This document shows, piece after piece, positions 38,008-49,134 of a stretch of 64,000 bases of DNA. The stretch is from Methylomonas sp. ZR1 (GTDB lineage: Bacteria > Pseudomonadota > Gammaproteobacteria > Methylococcales > Methylomonadaceae): NCBI RefSeq assembly GCF_013141865.1, contig NZ_RCST01000001.1:2356001-2420000 (forward strand), written 5' to 3'. The translations under genes were made by a program, and so were the position numbers. Each line of letters begins with the position of its first letter. Within the stretch, counting starts at the first letter, position 1. The notes under the pieces were generated by a model. The model worked only from the letters and a program-made list of their open reading frames with translations. It searched no databases and was not told where the DNA came from.

Positions 38008-38637
38008 TTACGAATAGGCATAATCATCCAACACCTGAATAAAAAATTGAAAAGTTTGGCAGGCCGCGTGCTCGGCAGCCGAACGCTGGTCATCGTCACC
38101 GGCAAGGTTTTCCGCAAACCGCAGAAAATCTTGCCACATAGGCCCGGTGTTCTGACCATAACCGCGGAAAAAGCAAGCGCCGGCTTCGCCATTTAAACCG
38201 TGGTAGGCCTCAAGGCTACGCGAAATAAGCTGTCCACCCAACATCGATCCCTCTATCACGTATAAAACCCCGGTATATTCACCCATGCTGGCTACCTGCG
38301 GTGCCGGCAGATTTTGCGCCATGTTGCATTCCTTAAGCGGGTCTATCCCCAAAAACGCCAAATCGCGGCAAATCCAAGGCAGCTTAAGGCGTTGAGAATA
38401 GTCGAATTGACAGTCTTGAGAAGACTGAAAGGCAATTAACCGCTGTTCCAAAGCCTGATAGAGATGGTAGTAAGCGGACAGCAGCTTTCGGTATTTAGCC
38501 AGCGAATAGTCTGGTTGGGTGATTCCGACCAGCAAACTGTGCTGATTTAAGCGGTTGTGATAGTCATTGCTTGCGCCTTTTAACGCCTCGCGGACTGCCA
38601 GCCGGGAATTGTGCGGATGTGTATCGGACGATTTCAT
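38008..38637 (-). CDS. bphO: Biliverdin-producing heme oxygenase (BphO type)
   Basis: 209 residues from ATG 38637; an upstream alternative start would add 20 unlikely residues. LKGASNDYHNRLNQH carries the proximal His27 expected in the first helix, and YVIEGSMLGGQLIS is the distal-helix Gly motif. The enzyme opens heme to biliverdin IXa, CO and iron. Its stop is 24 bases before the bacteriophytochrome start, a classical bphO-bphP arrangement, so it most likely makes the chromophore and not nutritional iron. Confidence 0.9.
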   Translation of the reverse strand: MKSSDTHPHNSRLAVREALKGASNDYHNRLNQHSLLVGITQPDYSLAKYRKLLSAYYHLYQALEQRLIAFQSSQDCQFDYSQRLKLPWICRDLAFLGIDPLKECNMAQNLPAPQVASMGEYTGVLYVIEGSMLGGQLISRSLEAYHGLNGEAGACFFRGYGQNTGPMWQDFLRFAENLAGDDDQRSAAEHAACQTFQFFIQVLDDYAYS

Positions 38638-38755
38638 TCGGAGCCCCGGCAAAGCCAATTTAGAAAAAAATGGCAGTAAACAGGAATATACCAACAATTC
38701 CGCGAAAGGCCAGGTGCATGCCTGATAGCCGGAGCGGCTACATTGACAGGCTGGG

Positions 38756-41413
38756 TTAGCACTTGGGCAAACGCCGACTCCAGGCCATAAACTCGTCTAT
38801 CGGCACCGGCTTGCTGAACAAAAATCCCTGACAGGCGTGACAGCCGTGCTGTTCCAGAAACAAGCGCTGCGCTTCGGTTTCGACGCCTTCGGCAATGACT
38901 TCTATCCCCAGATTATGGGCCATGCCGATGATGGTTTGCACGATCACCGCATCACTGGTTTTGATACCAATGTTATGCACAAAGGAACGGTCAATTTTTA
39001 ACTGGTCGAACGGCAACTGCGTCAGATAGGAAAACGACGAGTATCCGGTCCCGAAGTCGTCCAACGAAAAGCGCACGCCCATCTCTCGGAGCGCGTGCAT
39101 TTTAGAGATGGTGTCGTTGATATTCTCAAGGACCAGACTTTCGGTCAGTTCCAGTTCCAGCAAGTCCGGGTTAACGCCATGGCTATCCAGCGTCCGCCGC
39201 ACCTGCTCGACAAAATCTGCCGCTCTAAACTGGCGCGCACTGACATTAACGGCTAGCCGAAATTGCCGCGAACGCGCATGCTGCTCCCACTGCTTCAGTT
39301 GCGTGCAGGCGGCTTCCAACACGCACTGGCCAATCGGCAAAATCAAACTGGTTTTTTCCGCCAAGGCAATAAACTCCAACGGCGATACCAGCCCGCGTTG
39401 CGGATGCTGCCAACGCAACAGCGCCTCGGCGCCCACTACTTGGTGGTTTCGGTAGATCTGCGCTTGAAAATACAGCTTGAACTGATTTTGAGACAGCGCA
39501 AGGCGCAGATCTTTTTCCAACTCGGCTCGGGCAGTCGCCAGCGCCTGCATGCTCGGGTCGAAGAAACGCACAGCATTACGCCCGGCCATTTTGGCTTGAT
39601 ACATAGCAAGATCGGCGTGCCGGAGTAGGTCCTCCGCAAGCTCGTGATCACGGTACAAGCGAATGCCGATACTGGCCGAACAATGGAACTCATAGCCGTT
39701 TATGTCATAAGGATGAGCCAACGCATCCAGCAATTTTTCGCCGACTTGCTTGGTTTGCATGGCGGCAAGCTCGACATCGGCGCTCAAATCTGAGAGCAAC
39801 ACCAAAAACTCATCCCCACCCAGACGGCCGACGATGTCGCATTCGCGCACGCTAGTACGTAAACGCCGCGCCACCTCTATCAATAATTGGTCACCGGCCT
39901 CATGGCCGCGCGTGTCGTTAAGCGTCTTGAAGTTATCCAGGTCCAAGAACAGGATGGCGCCATACAAGCCGTTGCGGGCGCCGGCAACCAACTCCTGGCC
40001 CAAGCGGTCTTGCAGCAAACGCCGGTTAGGCAAATGGGTTAAAGGATCGTAATAGGCCAAACGGTGGATTTCCGCCACCGCGTCCTTGTTCTCGGTAATA
40101 TCCGAAAATGTACCGACGTAATGAGTAATGCGGCCATCGGGCGCGACTACGGCGGCAATGGTCAGCCATTGCGCAACAATCAGGCCATTCTTATGCCGAT
40201 TCCAGATTTCACCTTGCCAGTGGCCGGTTTCCTGTAATGAAGTCCACATGGCGGTAAAAAACCCCTTGTCGTGCCGACCGGAGTTGAGCATCTGCGGCGT
40301 TTGCCCCATTACTTCTTGCGCTTCGTAGCCGGTCAGCGCGGTAAAAGCTCGATTCACCCGCAGGATTATCGCGTCCGGGGAGGTGACGATCATCGCCGCC
40401 TGCGATTCGAAGGCGATGGCGCTGATACGCAGCATTTCTTCCGCCTGTTTACGCTCGCTGATGTCCCGAATAATCGCAATACCGCCAACAATCTTGCCGG
40501 CGCCGTCGCGGGACGGCGCGCAGCTCATGTCTATCACTATGCCGGCGGCATCCGGCGCCGGCCTGAAATTGCCTTCATAACTCACCTTTTCACCGTTCAA
40601 CGCCTGATGCAAAGCGGCAAGTATTGAACCGTCGTTAAAACCCTTAATATCCAATCCGACCACGTTATCGACGGTATTCTGCAAAATAGCGGCAAACGGT
40701 TCGTTGCAGTAAGTGACGATCAGGTCGGTGTCGTAATGAAAAATTCCGATGGGCGAATGTTTCAGCAACAAGCGATAGCGCTGCTCGCTGATACGCATGG
40801 CCTCTTCTCTTTCCGCGGCGTCGAGATGCAAGACAATATTCTCGGTGATGCTTCGATTGATACGACGCAAGCTGATCACCATGAAGCACAGGTATAAAAA
40901 CCCTGCCACGCTCATCGCCACAAACAACCCATTGCCGGACATGAACAAGCGGACAATGATGGGCAGCAGCGAGCTCAAAGAAAATAGCACCGCACTAAGC
41001 AGATCGGCGGAAAAAGCCACCACGCCGCCGGCGGACAAGCCTGCCAGCATGAAAACCAAAAAGAGTTGGTGCTGCGAACTGTTGGCCGGGAACATCAGAA
41101 AACCGGCCGCTCCCCACACCAAGCCCACGGCCAGCACCCCAATCCGAAACCTTTTCATCCAGAACCGAGTGCTTTCGCCCACTTCCGGCGCGGCGGACCG
41201 ATAAGCCTTGACCAGCAAAGTGCGGGAAACCGCCACCAACACAATCAGCGTCAACCAACTGAGCACCACATGAGCCGCAATCATGTCGCGCTGCATATAA
41301 GCCAAAATAGCCGCCAGTAGCGTACTGCTGATCAATGACACATTGCTTGCTGCAAACAGTTGCCGAAGCTGTGCCGCTTGAATTGCTGCTTGTTTGTTCG
41401 GGTTACTGATCAC
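38756..41413 (-). CDS. Membrane PAS-PAS-GGDEF-EAL c-di-GMP protein
   Basis: 885 residues, GTG start. Residues about 20-190 form five or six membrane helices (a MASE-like sensor). Two PAS domains follow (about 210-330 and 335-455), then GGDEF (RLGGDEFLV with I-site RECD) and EAL (AEALLRW, ELTES, DDFGTGYSS, KIDRSF, CQGF) all intact. It is 118 bases upstream of bphO and on the same strand, so it may share the light-response regulon. The PAS-GGDEF-EAL half is very similar in sequence to that of the phytochrome, suggesting a common origin by duplication. Confidence 0.92.
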   Translation of the reverse strand: MISNPNKQAAIQAAQLRQLFAASNVSLISSTLLAAILAYMQRDMIAAHVVLSWLTLIVLVAVSRTLLVKAYRSAAPEVGESTRFWMKRFRIGVLAVGLVWGAAGFLMFPANSSQHQLFLVFMLAGLSAGGVVAFSADLLSAVLFSLSSLLPIIVRLFMSGNGLFVAMSVAGFLYLCFMVISLRRINRSITENIVLHLDAAEREEAMRISEQRYRLLLKHSPIGIFHYDTDLIVTYCNEPFAAILQNTVDNVVGLDIKGFNDGSILAALHQALNGEKVSYEGNFRPAPDAAGIVIDMSCAPSRDGAGKIVGGIAIIRDISERKQAEEMLRISAIAFESQAAMIVTSPDAIILRVNRAFTALTGYEAQEVMGQTPQMLNSGRHDKGFFTAMWTSLQETGHWQGEIWNRHKNGLIVAQWLTIAAVVAPDGRITHYVGTFSDITENKDAVAEIHRLAYYDPLTHLPNRRLLQDRLGQELVAGARNGLYGAILFLDLDNFKTLNDTRGHEAGDQLLIEVARRLRTSVRECDIVGRLGGDEFLVLLSDLSADVELAAMQTKQVGEKLLDALAHPYDINGYEFHCSASIGIRLYRDHELAEDLLRHADLAMYQAKMAGRNAVRFFDPSMQALATARAELEKDLRLALSQNQFKLYFQAQIYRNHQVVGAEALLRWQHPQRGLVSPLEFIALAEKTSLILPIGQCVLEAACTQLKQWEQHARSRQFRLAVNVSARQFRAADFVEQVRRTLDSHGVNPDLLELELTESLVLENINDTISKMHALREMGVRFSLDDFGTGYSSFSYLTQLPFDQLKIDRSFVHNIGIKTSDAVIVQTIIGMAHNLGIEVIAEGVETEAQRLFLEQHGCHACQGFLFSKPVPIDEFMAWSRRLPKC

Positions 41414-41889
41414 GTATGATTTAGCGGCCGGCTACTAACTAACGACTGAAGTGGGTTTGAAACGACTAGCGAAGCACTCTGGATTGTACGCTAACCGGAC
41501 TAACAGGCAATGCTGTTTTTGGCTGGCTGCTTTAACCGAGCCCTAGTAACCGCCCTTACAATTTTGGTTTTATGATGCCCTACCCCCGACCCTTTCCCGG
41601 AAAGTGCGAGAACCCATATTCCGAAATTTGCAATGCCAAAGATAAAGCAGCAATTGCAGCACCAGGCGCCGAAGCATAGTCTATCGCGCCGTTGGAACAG
41701 GACCGGCAGTGATTGAATACGTTGCCCTTTGCTGCTAGAAAGAAGCAATTTACGCCATCAACTATTTCACCCGGACTATTGAAACTTCCTAAACCACACC
41801 CAACTGTTAAAGAAACTTTGCAGCGATTTTGCAGTCTTTGCCCATGCCGGCGTTTAGCCGGGTTATATCTTCACGATAGGAGTTATTGA
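41414..41889. other. Gene-free intergenic region
   Basis: 476 bases between a minus-strand and a plus-strand gene. An 82-codon minus frame at 41500-41748 starts with TTG, has Cys-rich but unconvincing content and no RBS, so I do not call it. AGGAG (41879-41883) just before 41890 is the RBS of the DUF2076 gene. No repeat is evident. Confidence 0.4.
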
Positions 41890-42537
41890 ATGAATTCACA
41901 GGAACGCAACCAGCTCAGCCAGTTTCTGAATCAACTGAACGAAGTAAAGCTCACCCAAAAAGATGCCGAAGCCGAAGCGTTGATTAGAGATGCGGTGGCC
42001 AAACAACCCGATGCCGCTTATCTGCTGGTGCAACGCGCCTTGTTGCAGGATCAAGCTTTGACTGCGGCTAAAGCACAAATCGCCGAGTTGCAAAATCAAT
42101 TGCAAGCCGGTGCAAACCCACAACGTGGCGGGTTCCTGGGCAACGATCCGTGGGCTCAACCTGCCAACAATAGCGGAGCGGTGCCCGGTGCCGGTAATTA
42201 TCAAATGCCGCGCGGCGCCGCTCCCGCGCAAGCGCCCGGCTTCTTCGGTGGTGGTGGCGGTAGTTTTTTAGGTAATGTCGCAACCACGGCAGCGGGCGTC
42301 GTCGCCGGTTCGTTTTTGTTCCAAGGCATCGAAAGTCTAATGGGTCATCACGGCTCCAGCGCCTGGGGCCAGCAAGCAATGGGCGAACACAGCGGCCTTC
42401 AGGAACAGACAGTAGTCAACAACTATTACGGCGACGATGCCATCCAGCAAGCCAACTTGGATAATAGTGACGATTTTTCACTTAGCGACGCAGATTACAG
42501 CGTGCCGGACGACAGCGACGATTCCGACTGGATTTGA
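41890..42537 (+). CDS. DUF2076 family protein
   Basis: 215 residues. The N-terminal helical part (about 1-75, ending LTAAKAQIAELQNQLQAG) and a Gly-rich middle (FFGGGGGSFLGNVATTAAGV, VAGSFLFQGIESLMGHH) are the DUF2076 pattern. The C-terminus is very acidic (DNSDDFSLSDADYSVPDDSD). No signal peptide is visible. Function unknown; members occur in many proteobacteria, probably as periplasmic or membrane-associated proteins. A strong terminator follows. Confidence 0.85.
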   Translation: MNSQERNQLSQFLNQLNEVKLTQKDAEAEALIRDAVAKQPDAAYLLVQRALLQDQALTAAKAQIAELQNQLQAGANPQRGGFLGNDPWAQPANNSGAVPGAGNYQMPRGAAPAQAPGFFGGGGGSFLGNVATTAAGVVAGSFLFQGIESLMGHHGSSAWGQQAMGEHSGLQEQTVVNNYYGDDAIQQANLDNSDDFSLSDADYSVPDDSDDSDWI

Positions 42538-42560
42538 TTCACTTTGAGTTCTCCCCCTTT

Positions 42561-42587
42561 GGGCAGTCTTCGAACTGCCCTTTTTTT
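42561..42587 (+). terminator. Intrinsic terminator of the DUF2076 gene
   Basis: GGGCAGT (42561-42567), loop CTTCGA, ACTGCCC (42574-42580), then seven T. It lies 23 bases after the stop at 42537. Confidence 0.85.
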
Positions 42588-42850
42588 GACTTTTCTCTGT
42601 GAGGGACCCTGGCACCACTTGGCACAAGCCGAGGTGTTTGCGGGTTGCCACCAGCCTGGTATTAACCCGACGCAGAAAACCGTTCCCCCCATCGAAGAAC
42701 ACAGCAGCCACGGCTTTGAAGGGCTCAGCCCAAACAGCATACCCGTGACAACTAGGACCGGGTTAATAAGTTGACGATGAAAGGCATTTTTTGCGCAAGG
42801 CAGCCAACTTGACCCAAGTTCGGCCAAATTGGATACCTTGCAAGCCAAGC

Positions 42851-45357
<2,507 letters not shown>

Positions 45358-46233
45358 ATGAACTTGCGGGATTTAAGCTACCTAGTGGCCGTAGCGGAAT
45401 TGAAGAACTTCAGCCAAGCGGCTGAGCATTGTTCGATTAGCCAGCCGACGTTGAGCACGCAGATTAAGAAACTTGAGGATTATTTAGGCGTGGATTTATT
45501 CCTGCGCGAAAAAAATGCGGTGGAAACTACCGAAATTTGCCGGGAAATTTTACCGATCGCCCGCCGCATACTTGACGATGCGCGCTCCATTCGCCAAATC
45601 GCCGCCCACGCCAGTGATCGGCATCGCAACATGCTGTCGTTAGGAGCGTTTCCTTCGCTGGCAAGTTACGTGTTGCCGGAGTACGTATTTCGCATCAAGC
45701 AGCATTACCCCGAGCTGAAACTGCAACTGGTCGAGGAAAAAACCAACGCAATCGTCGCCCTACTGCTCGACAAAAAGCTGGATGCTGCCTTGCTAGCCTT
45801 GCCTGTCGAACAGGCGAGTTTGGAATGTCGAACCCTATTCGAAGACCCTTTCACCCTGGCGGTGTGCGCCGATCATCCCCTTGCCGAGCAGGCAGAAATT
45901 GACCTGAACACGGTGGCCAAAGAAAATCTGCTGTTGCTGGACGAGGGCCATTGTTTGCGGGATCAGGCACTAAAATTATGCCATCCGTCGCGCTTTGTGG
46001 AGCACGACTTCCGGGCATCCAGCCTGGAAACCTTGCGTTTCATGGTCAAAAACGGCGTCGGCGTGACACTGATGCCTTCGGTCGCCGTGCAGCCGGACGA
46101 TCATGACATTCGTTATATCACCATCCGCCAGCGGCCCAGCCGGCAAATCGCGCTGGTCTGGATCAAAAATCATCCCCGTAGCGAACTCCTGGAAACGCTG
46201 GCCGGACTACTGGCTTACAAACCACTGCCCTAA
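45358..46233 (+). CDS. oxyR: OxyR peroxide-sensing LysR regulator
   Basis: 291 residues, close to the 305 of E. coli OxyR. The winged helix at 1-60 (FSQAAEHCSISQPTLSTQIK) binds DNA. Cys199 and Cys208 (GHCLRDQALKLC) form the redox disulfide and fall at the same numbers as in E. coli. SSLETLRFMVKNGVGVTLMP follows. It senses peroxide and probably activates katG, which is divergent and 284 bases away. Self-repression is typical for the family. Confidence 0.95.
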   Translation: MNLRDLSYLVAVAELKNFSQAAEHCSISQPTLSTQIKKLEDYLGVDLFLREKNAVETTEICREILPIARRILDDARSIRQIAAHASDRHRNMLSLGAFPSLASYVLPEYVFRIKQHYPELKLQLVEEKTNAIVALLLDKKLDAALLALPVEQASLECRTLFEDPFTLAVCADHPLAEQAEIDLNTVAKENLLLLDEGHCLRDQALKLCHPSRFVEHDFRASSLETLRFMVKNGVGVTLMPSVAVQPDDHDIRYITIRQRPSRQIALVWIKNHPRSELLETLAGLLAYKPLP

Positions 46234-46417
46234 AGCTGCAAAAAGCCGAAGCCACGCTATCAGCCTGACCAAGGATGGCGACTTCCGCTGCCATTTGCAG
46301 TCATATTCTCAAATCATTTACCACAAACAAAACACCTCTATCGTCTTCCCCACCCCATTGGCCCTGCCAATTGCTTCCCGACAAATTCCCAAACCACCCA
46401 CAGCAAAATACTTTTGC

Positions 46418-46445
46418 TTGACATATAGATGATAATCATTATCAT
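46418..46445 (+). promoter_or_regulatory. Fur box overlapping a sigma70 promoter
   Basis: TGATAATCATTATCA (46430-46444) is a perfect 7-1-7 Fur-box match inside a 17-bp perfect palindrome (46429-46445). It covers a promoter: TTGACA (46418-46423), 16-base spacer, TATCAT (46440-46445). Under iron repletion Fur would block this promoter, silencing the downstream heme operon from 46554. Confidence 0.9.
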
Positions 46446-46553
46446 TTGTATCCGACAGTCATCTCTCGTGCTGTCATTGCCGCACCTGCACAGCCTCCTA
46501 AGTTATCCAGTGTGCGGCAATTTAACTTATAACTTATGCAACCCGAGGTCATC

Positions 46554-46835
46554 ATGTTTGAAGACAACTCTATCGGCGCACCGAGAAGCCGCGATGTGGC
46601 GCAAATTCATGCCGCGACCTGCGTGTTAATGACCCAATTCATCAACGGCCATCACAACCCCAAGCTGGCACATCTCATCGTGCAGCAATTGGGGCGCCTG
46701 CTAAGCCACCCGGAACTGGCACATAGCGCCTCCAGCCGCGATATGTACCTACAATTGCTGGAACACTGGCAAACCGTTACCAACCTGTTATTAGAGCGAA
46801 AAGCGGCTCGCCAGCAGCCGGCAACGGCGCATTGA
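46554..46835 (+). CDS. Small His-rich protein at head of heme operon
   Basis: 93 residues from ATG 46554, with GAGGTC just upstream; the frame is open slightly further. The chain is mostly helical and has eight histidines (AQIHAATC, NGHHNPKLAH, LSHPELAH, LEHWQT, TAH) plus one Cys, but no signal peptide or membrane segment. It is the first gene behind the Fur-box promoter and 37 bases before hmuP. A heme- or iron-binding accessory role is possible but only inferred; I recognise no family. Confidence 0.65.
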   Translation: MFEDNSIGAPRSRDVAQIHAATCVLMTQFINGHHNPKLAHLIVQQLGRLLSHPELAHSASSRDMYLQLLEHWQTVTNLLLERKAARQQPATAH

Positions 46836-46872
46836 GCGGGTTTGGCATTTATTCGTCATCATTTTTAGTCCT

Positions 46873-47064
46873 ATGAAAAATCCGTCTAACCCAGTGCGAC
46901 TTAGCCCGTCAACCGCCGACACGCCGCCGGAAATACCGCAAGCCAGGCAGCGGGTGAATAGCCGTTTATTGTTCGGCACCCAAAACGAAATTGTCATCGA
47001 ACATCAAGGCGACGAGTACCGCCTGCGCATTACCAGTAACGGCAAACTAATTTTGACCAAGTAA
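46873..47064 (+). CDS. hmuP: Hemin uptake protein HemP/HmuP
   Basis: 63 residues. SRLLFGTQNEIVIEHQGDEY followed by RLRITSNGKLILTK is the conserved HemP/HmuP core, which in rhizobia and Burkholderia co-activates the heme receptor gene. The N-terminal half is Pro-rich and variable. It is the second gene of the operon, typical for this family. It supports that the unit is for heme. Confidence 0.92.
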   Translation: MKNPSNPVRLSPSTADTPPEIPQARQRVNSRLLFGTQNEIVIEHQGDEYRLRITSNGKLILTK

Positions 47065-47146
47065 ACCGCAACACCCGACAACACCAGCCAGCCAACCTCA
47101 GGGTAGCCAGCCAATCGTTTTCAGATCAGTTAATCGAGAGGCCTGT

Positions 47147-47932
47147 ATGTTACCGACCGCCAGTTTCCGCCAGCTTGCCTGCCTGGCCCCCATGCGCCTC
47201 GTAGCCAGCGAAGGGCCATATAAATCGATAGCCACAATACAAAAAGCCGAATATAACGAACGCGGCCTGGGCTTGCTCATCGCGCTCGGCCTGCATTTAG
47301 CCTGGTTTGGCCTGATGCCGAACAGCGAGAAACCGCAGCCCGTCACCCCGCCGCAACCCATCATGGTGCAGTGGATCGGCGACGCACAAACTCAGCAAGC
47401 CCCCGCCAAACCGCCGGTGCAGCAAGCCCAGCAACCGGTTGAAAAAGCCGTCAGCAAACCGAAAACTCCGCCCAAACCGGTTAAAAAACCGAATCTCGTA
47501 TCGACCGCCAGCCAAGCGCCGACGGCAATCGCCGCGCCAGAGCCAACGCCGGAACCACCGCGCGCTGAACCTACACCAACGGCCGCTACCGCAGCACCTG
47601 CTCCGGCACCCAGTTCTACCAGCACCAGCGAAGCGTCGTCGGCGCCAATGACCTTGCCCAACCTGAATGCCGACTACTTGAACAACCCGGCCCCGGCCTA
47701 TCCCAGCGCATCTCGGCAACTCGGCGAGCAAGGCAAGGTGTTGTTGCGGGTACTGGTCAATACCGACGGCGCGGTCGAACAAGTCACGCTACGTAAATCC
47801 AGCGGCTACGAGCGCCTGGATCAAGCCGCCCAGGAAACTGTCCAAAAATGGCGTTTCGTCCCCGCCCGCCGCGGCGAACAGGTGGTTTCCGCCTGGGTCG
47901 TGGTTCCCGTTTCATTCTCTCTCGAAGGATAA
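47147..47932 (+). CDS. tonB: TonB energy transducer
   Basis: 261 residues. The single membrane helix (LGLLIALGLHLAWFGLMP) begins at residue 41, after an unusual 40-residue cytoplasmic extension. A Pro/Lys/Ala-rich periplasmic spacer (residues about 60-170, with PKTPPKPVKKPN) follows. The C-terminal domain (PAYPSASRQLGEQGKVLLRV, LRKSSGYERLDQAA, KWRFVPARRGEQ) binds the TonB box of receptors. GAGAGGCCTGT gives a good RBS for the start used. It is followed directly by exbB. Confidence 0.93.
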   Translation: MLPTASFRQLACLAPMRLVASEGPYKSIATIQKAEYNERGLGLLIALGLHLAWFGLMPNSEKPQPVTPPQPIMVQWIGDAQTQQAPAKPPVQQAQQPVEKAVSKPKTPPKPVKKPNLVSTASQAPTAIAAPEPTPEPPRAEPTPTAATAAPAPAPSSTSTSEASSAPMTLPNLNADYLNNPAPAYPSASRQLGEQGKVLLRVLVNTDGAVEQVTLRKSSGYERLDQAAQETVQKWRFVPARRGEQVVSAWVVVPVSFSLEG

Positions 47933-47935
47933 ATC

Positions 47936-48676
47936 ATGGCACTCAATCAAAGTCTCGACCATTTCCTGGCGCAAACCGATAGTGTCGGCGCCTTCCTATT
48001 CAGCTTGCTGTTGATTATGTCGGTCGCCAGCTGGTATTTCATCGTCGTCAAAGCCTGGCACGCCATCCAGGTCCGCCGTCGCGCCGAGCTGTTTTTGCAG
48101 AAATTCTGGGCCAGCGACACCCTAGCCGATGTCGCCGGCCACTTATCCGACGGCGCCCAGGCAGACCCGTTTTCCAACCTGACCCGCCACGCCCTGGCCG
48201 CCTCCCAGCACCACGCCCGCCACGGTCATCAGGGTTTACAACAAGCTGGCTCGACCGCCGAGTTCCTGACCCGCTCGATGCGTCGGGTCATCGACGAAGA
48301 AACCGCGCAGTTGGAATGGGGTTTGACTGCGCTGGCTTCCATCGCCAGCACCGCACCCTTTATCGGCTTGTTCGGCACGGTCTGGGGGGTTTACCACGCC
48401 CTGGTCAACATTGGCCAAGGCGGACTGGGCGGCCTGGATCAAATCGCCGGACCGGTCGGCGAAGCGTTGATCATGACCGGCTTAGGTCTCGCTGTCGCAA
48501 TTCCGGCGGTACTAGCCTATAACGATTGCGTGCGCAGCAACCGCTTGTTGTTAGCCCGCTTGGACGGCTTCGCCCACGATTTGTTTGCGTTCCTGACCAC
48601 CGGCGCCACCATCGCCAGCGCGCCAGCCGCCGCTATTGCCGGCGTTGAAATGGCCTTCGCCACTGGAGAACACTAA
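47936..48676 (+). CDS. exbB: ExbB, proton channel subunit
   Basis: 246 residues, MotA/TolQ/ExbB family. Three membrane helices (FLFSLLLIMSVASWYFIVV near 20-40; ASIASTAPFIGLFGTVWGVY near 130; GEALIMTGLGLAVAIPAVLA near 180). It forms the proton channel with ExbD and energises TonB. It starts three bases after tonB and its stop overlaps the exbD start (TAATG). Confidence 0.95.
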   Translation: MALNQSLDHFLAQTDSVGAFLFSLLLIMSVASWYFIVVKAWHAIQVRRRAELFLQKFWASDTLADVAGHLSDGAQADPFSNLTRHALAASQHHARHGHQGLQQAGSTAEFLTRSMRRVIDEETAQLEWGLTALASIASTAPFIGLFGTVWGVYHALVNIGQGGLGGLDQIAGPVGEALIMTGLGLAVAIPAVLAYNDCVRSNRLLLARLDGFAHDLFAFLTTGATIASAPAAAIAGVEMAFATGEH

Positions 48677-49107
48677 TGGCATTCGGCGGCTTCGATCAAA
48701 ACAAGGCCGGCGGCCACACCGTCGCCGAAATCAACATGATCCCGTTAATCGACGTAATGCTGGTACTGCTGGTGATCTTCATGATCACCGCCCCGCTGAT
48801 GACCCATGCGGTGAAAATCGACCTACCCAAGGCCAGCAGCGTACCGCAACAACCCAGCGACGACCCGGTGGCACTGTCGGTGGATGGCGAGGGGAAATTG
48901 TTCTGGAACCAGGAACAAATAGACCGCACCGTTTTGAATCAAAGGCTGGCGGACATCGCCCAATCGCCGCAGCAACCGGAATTGCATATTCGCGCCGATC
49001 AAAACGTGCCGTACCACTTCGTCGCCGAAACGCTGGCGGATGCGGCCAAGGCCGGGGTCAGTAAAATCGGTTTCGTCTCGGAGCCGGAAGCCGGCGCCAA
49101 GCACTAG
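48676..49107 (+). CDS. exbD: ExbD, proton channel subunit
   Basis: 143 residues. A single N-terminal helix contains the essential Asp26 (MIPLIDVMLVLLVIFMITAP), and the periplasmic domain (SVDGEGKLFWNQEQIDR, IRADQNVPYHFVAETLADAA) is normal ExbD. It overlaps exbB by one base. Confidence 0.94.
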   Translation: MAFGGFDQNKAGGHTVAEINMIPLIDVMLVLLVIFMITAPLMTHAVKIDLPKASSVPQQPSDDPVALSVDGEGKLFWNQEQIDRTVLNQRLADIAQSPQQPELHIRADQNVPYHFVAETLADAAKAGVSKIGFVSEPEAGAKH

Positions 49108-49134
49108 TCCTTACCTACATATTCAACAAATGTT

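Noticed and set aside
41500..41748. 82-codon minus-strand frame in the intergenic gap
   Set aside because: TTG start, no RBS, Cys-rich content without known pattern.
42601..42630. Possible sigma54 promoter (TGGCAC.. repeats)
   Set aside because: The -24/-12 spacing and the GC element do not fit, and it faces the 3' end of katG.
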